Positions 1-5,681 of a DNA stretch of 9,221 nt are shown here, piece after piece (the stretch's first letter is position 1; each line of letters begins with the position of its first letter). The notes under the pieces were generated by a model. That model was given only the letters and a program-made list of their open reading frames with translations, was not told the DNA's origin and did no database searches. Made by a program: the position numbers and the translations under genes. The stretch lies in assembly GCA_023392945.1 (NCBI GenBank), contig JAEWNB010000065.1:1-9221 (forward strand), in the 5' to 3' direction. The DNA is from Bacteroidota bacterium. Its GTDB lineage: Bacteria > Bacteroidota > Bacteroidia > Bacteroidales > WCHB1-69.

Positions 1-560
1 CCAATTTTATCGGCAATCTCTCTCATTCTTTTCCAGTCCCAATCGCGTGAATATGCTGAAGCTCCGCCAATGATCAATTTAGGGCGTTCACGAAGGGCAA
101 CTTCTTCCATCTTATCATAATTGATAGTGCCTGTTTCTTCATCAACACAATAGGCAACAGCTTTATATAGAATACCGGATGAATTAACAGGAGAACCATG
201 TGAAAGATGTCCGCCGTGAGATAAATCCAAGCCCATGAAAGTGTCTCCGGGTTTTAAGCAGGTAAGCAAAACTGCCATGTTGGCCTGAGCTCCGGAATGA
301 GGTTGAACATTGGCCCATTCAGCGCCAAAAAGTTCTTTAATACGGTCTATTGCAAGTTGTTCTGTCTGATCCACAATCTGGCATCCCCCATAATAACGTT
401 TTCCGGGATAGCCTTCGGCATATTTGTTTGTCAAAACCGAGCCCATGGCTTCCAATACTTGTTCACTAACAAAATTTTCTGAAGCAATCAATTCAATTCC
501 TGAAGTTTGCCTTGTACGTTCTTTTTCGATGAAATCAAAAGTTACTAAGTCTCTTTTCAT
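1..560 (-). CDS. glyA: Serine hydroxymethyltransferase, N-terminal part (3' end outside window)
   Basis: GlyA is a cytoplasmic PLP enzyme that interconverts serine plus tetrahydrofolate with glycine plus 5,10-methylene-THF, the main source of one-carbon units. The 186 complete codons visible match the family without gaps of note: IASENF near residues 25-30, the NKYAEGYPGKRYYGG block at 45-59, QPHSGAQAN at 86-94, and LSHGGHLSHGSPVN at 113-126 (family LxHGGHLTHG). It ends in the REIADKIG stretch. The PLP-binding lysine lies further downstream, outside the window. The start is the ATG at 558-560, where the protein begins MKRDLVTFDFIEKER, the usual length ahead of the first conserved block. An 85-base gap separates it from the upstream minus-strand gene, and a good -7 element in that gap suggests it has its own promoter. 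Assignment is very secure. Confidence 0.97.
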   Translation of the reverse strand, partial: MKRDLVTFDFIEKERTRQTSGIELIASENFVSEQVLEAMGSVLTNKYAEGYPGKRYYGGCQIVDQTEQLAIDRIKELFGAEWANVQPHSGAQANMAVLLTCLKPGDTFMGLDLSHGGHLSHGSPVNSSGILYKAVAYCVDEETGTINYDKMEEVALRERPKLIIGGASAYSRDWDWKRMREIADKI

Positions 561-596
561 ATTTTAAATTTTTTATTGTTTCAAATAATTAAAATG

Positions 597-604
597 CAAA
601 ATTA
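597..604 (-). promoter_or_regulatory. Putative Bacteroidota -7 promoter element for glyA
   Basis: The minus strand reads TAATTTTG, an exact match to the Bacteroidota -7 consensus TAnnTTTG, 36 bases upstream of the glyA start. This implies a 5' leader of roughly 30 bases. I see no clear -33 TTG at the usual spacing, so this is a motif match plus position, not proof. Confidence 0.5.
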
Positions 605-645
605 CATTTATTTTTCAATCATTCTATTTCAGAAGGTATAAAGAA

Positions 646-1428
646 TTATTCGAAAATGCCTTTCTTTTTCCCAAAATGATAGGAAATGTAGGCGCACAAA
701 TAAAACGGATTGGCTTTTCTATGCGCAAATTGCTGAATAAAAGGGAAAACCATATCAATGGTTCCTCCTACTTCAACAGCATGAATGACCATATCTTTGT
801 TGCTGAAATCAAAATTGAGGCCTGTTTTACAATAAAAGCCGGGCCTTAGTTGGGTCTCAAGAATCCCTTCAAAAAAGCCAGCCCTACCAATAATATTGTC
901 AATATTGTGAATGGTGGGATCATAACGTTCAGACACTTTGTAAACAGAAGTCCCGTCAGGAGTATAGTAGACCACATCGAGGTATACAGGTAATCCCATT
1001 CCCAATGAAAAACCACCTGATAGGGTATATCTCACCTGAACACCACCCCAGTAAGGTTTGTGGTTGAGAATCCGTTGATAACCATAGCCGGCCCTGAAAA
1101 AAAAGAGATCTACCAATTTGCCGTAACTGTATGGTGTCGCATTTTCATAGTAAATATTTCTTGCCCTGACAGCCTTCGGATTTTGATTGTATAGAAAATT
1201 GATTTCCCAAAAATGTTTGTTGTAGTAGTCAGGAGTCCAGCCTTGCTGAAAACCTAATCCACCCCCTGCTGTGTTCAAAAATAACTCAATTGTCCACTCA
1301 CTTTTGGTAACTGCTACTTTTTCAGGTTCTCCAACATCCTGACTTAAAAGAGTGTTACTAAAGAATAAAAAAAGCATGACTAAACATGCTCCTGTCATCC
1401 TTTTTTGAAAAAAAACAGACGATGCCAT
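646..1428 (-). CDS. Exported, probably outer-membrane, protein of unknown function
   Basis: 260 residues with an N-terminal signal peptide (hydrophobic core about residues 13-27, ending LLSQD, so cleavage near residue 29). The mature part is rich in aromatic and alternating polar/hydrophobic stretches, such as WEINFLYNQ, FFFRAGYGYQRIL, YCKTGLNFDF and FYLCAYISYHFGKK. The last of these resembles the closing strand of Bacteroidota outer-membrane beta-barrels, although four more residues and a terminal GIFE follow it. I infer a small barrel or outer-membrane-associated protein; the substrate or partner cannot be read. It starts 3 bases after the stop of the 46-residue lipoprotein, so the two are almost certainly co-translated. 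A second ATG at residue 11 would give a more conventional signal peptide, so the exact start is uncertain. Confidence 0.8.
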   Translation of the reverse strand: MASSVFFQKRMTGACLVMLFLFFSNTLLSQDVGEPEKVAVTKSEWTIELFLNTAGGGLGFQQGWTPDYYNKHFWEINFLYNQNPKAVRARNIYYENATPYSYGKLVDLFFFRAGYGYQRILNHKPYWGGVQVRYTLSGGFSLGMGLPVYLDVVYYTPDGTSVYKVSERYDPTIHNIDNIIGRAGFFEGILETQLRPGFYCKTGLNFDFSNKDMVIHAVEVGGTIDMVFPFIQQFAHRKANPFYLCAYISYHFGKKKGIFE

Positions 1429-1431
1429 TAA

Positions 1432-1572
1432 TTAAATATCATTTTGCGATGCCTGGCTATTTTCATATTGTGAAACATGGCCATAAGCAGGGCATTTTTC
1501 CTGAGCTGAACAAGAAGAAAAAACTATGATTCCGGATACAACAAATGCTAATAATACAATAAATTTCTTCAT
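1432..1572 (-). CDS. Very small lipoprotein (46 aa)
   Basis: This small gene encodes MKKFIVLLAFVVSGIIVF followed by SSCSAQEKCPAYGHVSQ and ends NSQASQNDI. Residues 1-18 form a lipoprotein signal peptide, and SSC at 19-21 is a plausible SPII lipobox, leaving a mature lipoprotein of only 26 residues with one further cysteine in a KCPAYG motif. The case for a real gene is the clean SPII signal peptide, an exact -7 element 22 bases upstream, and tight coupling (3 bases) to the 260-residue exported protein. Short secreted peptides with a C-P/A-A-Y-type motif seem familiar to me from Bacteroidota, but that is recollection, not a search. Function unknown; likely an accessory of the downstream membrane protein. 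Confidence 0.75.
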   Translation of the reverse strand: MKKFIVLLAFVVSGIIVFSSCSAQEKCPAYGHVSQYENSQASQNDI

Positions 1573-1586
1573 TTTCGTTATTTTTT

Positions 1587-1594
1587 TAACTTTG
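1587..1594 (+). promoter_or_regulatory. Putative -7 element for the Omp85-like gene
   Basis: TAACTTTG matches TAnnTTTG exactly on the plus strand, 71 bases ahead of the TTG start at 1666, implying a leader of roughly 65 bases. It directly abuts the minus-strand -7 element at 1595-1602, so the two divergent transcription units share one promoter core. No clear -33 TTG at the usual spacing. Confidence 0.45.
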
Positions 1595-1602
1595 CAAAAG
1601 TA
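1595..1602 (-). promoter_or_regulatory. Putative -7 element for the small lipoprotein and exported protein operon
   Basis: On the minus strand this reads TACTTTTG, an exact TAnnTTTG match and one of the commonest forms in the phylum. It lies 22 bases upstream of the ATG at 1572, giving a leader of roughly 15 bases. It abuts the opposing element at 1587-1594. Confidence 0.55.
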
Positions 1603-1665
1603 ACGAAAAAATGGAATTGAATATTCTATAATTTATTAATAGTATGCTTTAAATCCTTTAATTAA

Positions 1666-3405
1666 TTGAAAAACAATATATTATTTTTATTTTTGCTAAT
1701 CATTTTTATGCTTGGAAATACTTTGTCAGCACAAAAAAGTGTTTTAGTAATTAATGAAAATAATGCTATTTTACCGCTTGTTAAAAAAAACATACTTCCT
1801 TCAAAAGTTAAATCCTGCGCAAAGCTTTATTCTAAAATTCCAAAATTTGTAGATTATTATCATTCATTAGGTTATCTTGCTTTTGCTGTTGATTCCATAA
1901 TGGAGGATTCTGCTGTATGCAAGGTATGCGTTTTTCAGGGAAATCAATATAAATCAACTGTAATTAGTGTTGAGGAGGCTGAAAATAAACTTATTGAGGA
2001 AGCAAATTTATCTTCTTACAGTAAGAATGGCTTATTGTCTTTAGGAAATTATCCCACGCTCTCCGGAAAACTTATTGATTATTATGAAAACAATGGCTTT
2101 CCATTTGTCGAAGTCTATCTGGATAGCCTTTCGTTACAACCGGATTCAATTATATCCCGATTAATTATTGATAAACATGATTACATTAGGTTTGATTCAA
2201 TAATTCTTCAGGGAGATGTGAAATTGTCGGGGAGTTTTTTATATCCATACCTGGGTCTCAAAAAAAAACAAAAATATAATGAAAGTTTGATCAGAAAGAT
2301 TCCTCAGTTGATTTCTGAACTCGATTTTGTAACCGAAGTCAGACCTGCCGGAGTGGAATTTATTGATCATTCAACTTATCTATACCTGTATCTGAATAAA
2401 GTGAAAGTCAATCAGTTTGATGGCTATGTGGGAATTGTTCCAGTAGATGAAACTTCCGGAAAAATTACCTTTAATGGGGAACTCAGCCTTAGTCTGAATA
2501 ATGTATTTACTGTCGGGGAGTCAATTAATTTGCTTTGGCGAAGCCCTGAACGCTACTCTCAGTATCTTGATATTAAAGTTAATTTTCCCTATTTATTCAA
2601 AACTCCTTTCGGAGTCAATTTTAGTTTTATGCTGGATAAAATTGATACCTCCTATATGACTATGAATTACGTTATTGGTCTCCAATATTCTTTTCAGGGT
2701 AATAATTATCTGAAAGCCTATTTCGATTACGCCTCATCAGCTATTCTTTCTGCCGATTTGCTGGTTGTTGATAATGAAAATTTAGATTTTGCAGATTACA
2801 AAAAAACGATGTACGGGGTGGAATTTCTATATAGAAAGCTGGATTATCTCTATAATCCCCGTAAAGGATATTCATTGCTGCTCAATGCATCGGCCGGAAA
2901 GCGCAAAATTGTGAAAAACAGCAAAGTTGACGACATTATTTATGATGGAATTGAAATGAATACATTGCGTTATCGCGTTTGGGGAGATGTTACCGGCTAT
3001 ATTCCACTGCACAAAAAATGGGTAGTACTGTTAGCGGCAAAAGGAGGTGCTTTAATGGGAAGTGACAATCTTGTGAATGAGCTTTTTAAAATTGGAGGAT
3101 TTAATACCCTCCGTGGATTCAACGAGAATGAAATTTATGCTTCTTCTTATCTCATCGGCTTGACGGAACTGCGATTTGTTTATGCAAAAAGATCATATAT
3201 AAATGCATTCTTTAATCTTGCCTGGTATGAGAAAAATATTACCGGAAATTATTCAAATGATACCCCTTTCGGCTTTGGAGTCGGAACGGCTTTTGATACC
3301 AAAGCCGGAATGTTTTATTTGATGTATGCACTCGGAAGGCAATATGATAACCCAATCTCCCTTAAATCGGGAATCATTCATTTCGGAATTAAGGTTAATT
3401 TCTGA
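1666..3405 (+). CDS. Omp85/BamA-superfamily outer-membrane protein (POTRA + 16-strand-type barrel)
   Basis: 579 residues. Signal peptide 1-22 (core LFLFLLIIFML, cleavage after SA). Residues about 25-246 look like three POTRA-type modules: FVDYYHSLGYLAFAVDSI, LIDYYENNGFPFVEVYLDS and YIRFDSIILQGDVKLSG each show the helix-then-strand pattern, the third running to about 245. The barrel occupies about 248-579 and ends in phenylalanine, as barrels recognised by BAM do. The family hallmark is GGFNTLRGF at 477-485, the loop-6 [V/L]RGF motif with R483. At 579 residues it is shorter than BamA and closer in size to TamA or two-partner-secretion transporters, so it is probably a paralogue that inserts or exports specific proteins rather than the essential BamA. 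The start is TTG at 1666: an in-frame TAA occupies 1663-1665, and any ATG further in would cut into the signal peptide. The neighbours give no clear client. Confidence 0.88.
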   Translation: MKNNILFLFLLIIFMLGNTLSAQKSVLVINENNAILPLVKKNILPSKVKSCAKLYSKIPKFVDYYHSLGYLAFAVDSIMEDSAVCKVCVFQGNQYKSTVISVEEAENKLIEEANLSSYSKNGLLSLGNYPTLSGKLIDYYENNGFPFVEVYLDSLSLQPDSIISRLIIDKHDYIRFDSIILQGDVKLSGSFLYPYLGLKKKQKYNESLIRKIPQLISELDFVTEVRPAGVEFIDHSTYLYLYLNKVKVNQFDGYVGIVPVDETSGKITFNGELSLSLNNVFTVGESINLLWRSPERYSQYLDIKVNFPYLFKTPFGVNFSFMLDKIDTSYMTMNYVIGLQYSFQGNNYLKAYFDYASSAILSADLLVVDNENLDFADYKKTMYGVEFLYRKLDYLYNPRKGYSLLLNASAGKRKIVKNSKVDDIIYDGIEMNTLRYRVWGDVTGYIPLHKKWVVLLAAKGGALMGSDNLVNELFKIGGFNTLRGFNENEIYASSYLIGLTELRFVYAKRSYINAFFNLAWYEKNITGNYSNDTPFGFGVGTAFDTKAGMFYLMYALGRQYDNPISLKSGIIHFGIKVNF

Positions 3406-3463
3406 AAATGGCAGGGAATTGTATCGGTATTATTGATTGCTGAGTGCTGAATGAATGATATTT

Positions 3464-3916
3464 TTAAGGTTCGTTTGGATAAAAGACTATTCTTCCCAAT
3501 GTGATTTTTTCATTCTCTTCTAAATCTTCTGAGGTTAAACGAATAGAAAAACAGTTTGAACAGGAAGAATATACCGGTGGGAGTTTAAATTCAAGTTGAT
3601 AAGATGACCTGACATCTTCATCCGATCTTTTGGGAAAGGAAATCTGAAAATATCCTCTTTCATCGGTAGTGAAAATTTTTTCAATTTTCCATACACAAGC
3701 CTCGGAAATGGTTGCGGTGTCAGTATGGGTCTCTTTAGTATTGACAAATTGAGTGGTGATCACTTTAACTGTTGCCCCTTTAATAGGTTTATCATTAATC
3801 CCGTCAATAATATATCCTTCACACTTTGTTTCGTGCCGGGGAATATTTTCTTTACACGCCGTATATGAAAATATAATCGCTAAGATTAGGATAAAGAATT
3901 TTGCATTTTTTTTCAT
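3464..3916 (-). CDS. Lipoprotein with carboxypeptidase-regulatory-like (beta-sandwich) domain
   Basis: 150 residues. SPII signal peptide with lipobox YTAC, lipidated Cys21. From residue 32 the sequence follows the transthyretin-like/CarboxypepD_reg pattern: CEGYIIDGINDKPIKGATVKV (G-x-I/V-x-D x(4) P-I-x-G-A-x-V), then TTDERGYFQISFP at 83-95 (T-D-x-x-G-x-F), and the closing LGRIVFYP at 140-147. This is the usual domain of Bacteroidota surface lipoproteins and TonB receptors, where it mediates assembly or binding. Four cysteines in the mature part (32, 74, 119, 122), including SSCSNC, could form disulfides after export. It faces the 3' end of the Omp85-like gene across 58 bases with no obvious terminator. 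The fold is fairly safe; the function is unknown. Confidence 0.82.
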   Translation of the reverse strand: MKKNAKFFILILAIIFSYTACKENIPRHETKCEGYIIDGINDKPIKGATVKVITTQFVNTKETHTDTATISEACVWKIEKIFTTDERGYFQISFPKRSDEDVRSSYQLEFKLPPVYSSCSNCFSIRLTSEDLEENEKITLGRIVFYPNEP

Positions 3917-4001
3917 TGGTTTAAGTTTTAAAATTCAATATATTTTTCTTTTTCACTGGATAGATGTTACACTTTGCAAAATGTCCCCCTATTCGTCTGA
4001 G

Positions 4002-4658
4002 CTATTTACGAGAAACTACTTTTCTTCCGTTGTTTTTAAATTGAAAGCTCCATCCCTTTTTAATATCCAAATTAACAAAAAATGCAACTGCATTCAAGTT
4101 ATTGAAATCGATTTCCCTTTTTAGGACTTCGGCCGGATACTTGACACTGTTTTTATTTAGTTTTCCGGCAAAAACCGCCCAATACAAAAGGATAACAAAC
4201 TCCTTGCCTTGTGTAGCCTGTACATATTGTATACTGTCGAATTGTAAAATATTCTTTGTATTTATAAGACTATCTATCAGAATCGAATCCCGGAGAACAT
4301 AAGCAGTACTGTCTTGTAATTGTCGAATTAAACCGACTCCTTTTGAAGAACACCCCTTAATTTGAGCGGGATATACCAACTTGCCATTTTTGAACACCAA
4401 AGGCTGACATATTGTGAATCCTCTTTCTGTGTCCGAATCAGTTTGAATTTCCGTTTTTATATAGGCTTTAAAACCCTCTTCTGAAACGGAATAATGATCA
4501 AATTCTTCCAATTCATATTTATTGATTCCTTTGGCAAGTTGTTGCTCTGACTTTTCTTTAGGTACCGAAATGCCAAAAAGTATTTTGGCCATAACAGCAC
4601 AGCTGCTACAACAGAAAGCAAGCACTAAACATAAAAATATAAATTTTAATTGTTTCAT
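4002..4658 (-). CDS. Lipoprotein, possibly a cysteine-less thioredoxin-like protein
   Basis: 218 residues. Signal peptide with lipobox SSC, lipidated Cys20. After a linker comes FTICQPLVFKNGKLVYPAQIKGCS (81-104), then from about 142 SIQYVQATQGKEFVILLYWAVFAGKLN and NLNAVAFFVNLDIKKGW (188-203). The run EFVILLYWAVFAGK (beta strand, then W-A-x-F-x-G-K) with VAFFVNLD about 25 residues later resembles the beta1-alpha1-beta2 core of thioredoxin-like folds in which the CxxC would sit just after WA but is absent. I infer a non-catalytic thioredoxin-like lipoprotein as a possibility only. It is separated by 85 bases from the next minus-strand gene and has a -7 element 37 bases upstream. Otherwise an unrecognised Bacteroidota lipoprotein. 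Confidence 0.72.
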   Translation of the reverse strand: MKQLKFIFLCLVLAFCCSSCAVMAKILFGISVPKEKSEQQLAKGINKYELEEFDHYSVSEEGFKAYIKTEIQTDSDTERGFTICQPLVFKNGKLVYPAQIKGCSSKGVGLIRQLQDSTAYVLRDSILIDSLINTKNILQFDSIQYVQATQGKEFVILLYWAVFAGKLNKNSVKYPAEVLKREIDFNNLNAVAFFVNLDIKKGWSFQFKNNGRKVVSRK

Positions 4659-4672
4659 TATAATGCTTATAA

Positions 4673-4779
4673 AAGGTTATTCAAAATAATCTAACAAATA
4701 TAAAAAAATATAATTACCATTACTTATTATTGTTTTATTATATACAATTTATAATAAAAAGATGTTTTTGAATAACCTT
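4673..4779. repeat. Imperfect inverted repeat pair bounding an AT-rich 107-bp segment
   Basis: Arms at 4673-4691 and 4761-4779 are complementary at 17 of 19 positions; 14 are consecutive (AAGGTTATTCAAAA and its complement). The 69 bases between are nearly pure A/T and not coding. The right arm lies 10 bases past the stop of the 193-residue lipoprotein, and the left arm lies in the leader of the 218-residue lipoprotein, overlapping its likely transcription start. It could be a long-loop transcript hairpin, an operator, or the terminal repeats of a tiny non-autonomous element. No target duplication is evident beyond short A/T matches. Confidence 0.6.
4695..4702 (-). promoter_or_regulatory. Putative -7 element for the 218-aa lipoprotein
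   Basis: The minus strand reads TATATTTG, an exact TAnnTTTG match, 37 bases upstream of the ATG at 4658. It sits inside the inverted-repeat segment, so the left arm would fall at the very start of the transcript. The surroundings are so AT-rich that chance matches are likely. Confidence 0.35.
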
Positions 4780-4788
4780 ATTTTTATA

Positions 4789-5370
4789 TTATTGACATGT
4801 GGTGCTTACAAGTATATACCCATAACTTGTATAATCATCTCCTAAATATGAAATTGTGTCCATTTGATTCACAAAAGAATATAACCCACTATTAATTTCT
4901 ACAGAAGTTCTGCCTGTTCCTTCTAAAGCTTCTGTTGGGATTTCTATAGGGATATCAACTCCAAATTCTTCTTCATAAAATTCTCTATTCTCTAAAAGAT
5001 ATAATTTTGAATTTTGTTGGTTAATAAATTCAAGTAATACAACAGATTCATCGGGATCGCTTGGTTTAGACTCCTTGAGAAGACCTCGAAACCACTCCAG
5101 TAAGCCAGGAAAAAATCTAACTTGACAAATTCCAAAACAATTTACACAACCACAATATTCTCCATCTCTCGGTCTAAATTCTATTGCTCTATGTAATTGT
5201 GCTACAATAATAACTAGATTAAGCTCTCCAGTTTTATTATTATCAGGAAGTTGATTGCTGTAATTATCTATATCTTTACTTTTAGATACATCATTTATTT
5301 TTTCACAAGAAAAAAATGATATTGCTATTGCAATAAATATTCCTATTGTAGTATTAATTTTTTTTTTCAT
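4789..5370 (-). CDS. Cysteine-cluster lipoprotein of unknown function (193 aa)
   Basis: The chosen start is the ATG at 5368-5370, which gives MKKKINTTIGIFIAIAISFFSC, a proper SPII signal peptide with lipidated Cys22. An upstream in-frame ATG at 5427 would add 19 residues before the signal peptide and overlaps the -7 element. The mature protein begins with a polar linker (about 23-48), then a strand NLVIIVAQLHRAIEF, a compact cluster C73-x-C75-xx-C78-xxx-C82 (YCGCVNCFGICQVRFFPG), an acidic middle, and a penultimate Cys192. It ends in aromatic-rich strands (GLYSFVNQ, TSYGYILV). The cluster could form disulfides or bind a metal; nothing identifies a ligand. I do not recognise a family, though short secreted Bacteroidota proteins with a C-x-x-FGIC motif exist to my recollection. 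The gene is more A/T-rich than its neighbours. Confidence 0.75.
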   Translation of the reverse strand: MKKKINTTIGIFIAIAISFFSCEKINDVSKSKDIDNYSNQLPDNNKTGELNLVIIVAQLHRAIEFRPRDGEYCGCVNCFGICQVRFFPGLLEWFRGLLKESKPSDPDESVVLLEFINQQNSKLYLLENREFYEEEFGVDIPIEIPTEALEGTGRTSVEINSGLYSFVNQMDTISYLGDDYTSYGYILVSTTCQ

Positions 5371-5410
5371 TTTGATATGTTTAAGAATATACGTATATAT
5401 TAAATTCAGT

Positions 5411-5443
5411 TTGTTCACTTCAAACAAAAATATTGTATTTTTG
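5411..5443 (+). promoter_or_regulatory. Putative rightward promoter (TTG ... TATTTTTG) for the structured RNA region
   Basis: TTG at 5411-5413 and TATTTTTG at 5436-5443 are separated by 22 bases, within the spacing known for Bacteroidota sigma-A promoters (-33 TTG, -7 TAnnTTTG). Transcription would start near 5449-5451. No convincing protein gene follows, but the structured segment at 5450-5664 does. Confidence 0.5.
5425..5432 (-). promoter_or_regulatory. Putative -7 element for the 193-aa lipoprotein
   Basis: The minus strand reads TATTTTTG, an exact TAnnTTTG match, 54 bases upstream of the chosen ATG at 5370. It lies just inside the opposing rightward promoter, making a second divergent pair in this window. 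Its position also argues against the upstream ATG at 5427 as the lipoprotein start. Confidence 0.45.
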
Positions 5444-5449
5444 CCGTTG

Positions 5450-5664
5450 TGATTTGTTTGTGCTATTATGGATACAAACCTACCATATAAAAGCAGAAAA
5501 TAATATTCTGCAATGCCTTAGGTGCTTGGAAGCAGGGTTGGGTAAAATTTCTTTTCAATGTCAAAAATACCTTCCCCTGCAGGGCACCTTTTTTATGGCC
5601 TTCCGTCAACTGGCGCACACCATGACGGAGGCTATGTCAGCCCAAATTTGTTTTGCACAAATAA
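5450..5664 (+). ncRNA. Candidate structured small RNA, family not identified
   Basis: A GC-richer island in very AT-rich surroundings, behind a promoter match, with several paired segments. H1: 5456-5461/5474-5479 (6 bp). H2: 5493-5498/5506-5511, GCAGAA with TTCTGC. H3: a long hairpin of GGTGC 5521-5525/5584-5588, GCAGGG 5532-5537/5575-5580 and GGTA 5541-5544/5568-5571, with internal loops and a 23-base apical loop. H4: GCC 5598-5600 and TCCGTCA 5602-5608 paired to TGACGGA 5623-5629 and GGC 5630-5632, extended by TGG/CCA inside. Alternatively 5454-5463 pairs with 5655-5664 (10 bp, one G-U), closing the whole region at about 211 bases. A U6 run at 5589-5594 after H3 may end a shorter form. Candidates are a Bacteroidota 6S-type RNA or a new RNA. 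GGAAGCAG recalls SRP RNA, but the required apical tetraloop stem is missing. Plus-strand ORFs here look non-coding. Orientation is inferred from promoter and U-run. Confidence 0.5.
5521..5594 (+). terminator. Possible intrinsic terminator: hairpin H3 followed by U6
   Basis: The GGTGC/GCACC base of the long hairpin is followed at once by TTTTTT (5589-5594). The stem is interrupted and the hairpin is long (68 bases), so it is atypical for a terminator. It may instead be the body of the RNA with the run incidental, since another strong hairpin lies just downstream. Confidence 0.35.
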
Positions 5665-5681
5665 TAAATCCGGGTTTTTAG

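Noticed and set aside
297..482. 61-codon plus-strand frame
   Set aside because: Fully antisense to glyA, which shows every expected motif.
3406..3463. Bidirectional terminator between the convergent Omp85 and lipoprotein genes
   Set aside because: No stem of useful length or T-run pattern found in the 58 bases.
3753..4302. Plus-strand frames of 123 and 66 codons
   Set aside because: They lie antisense to two well-supported lipoprotein genes with clear signal peptides, and have no features of their own.
5521..5545. SRP (4.5S) RNA because of GGAAGCAG
   Set aside because: The 3-bp stem and GNRA-type tetraloop that must precede GGAAGCAG in helix 8 are not present, so the match is only 8 bases.
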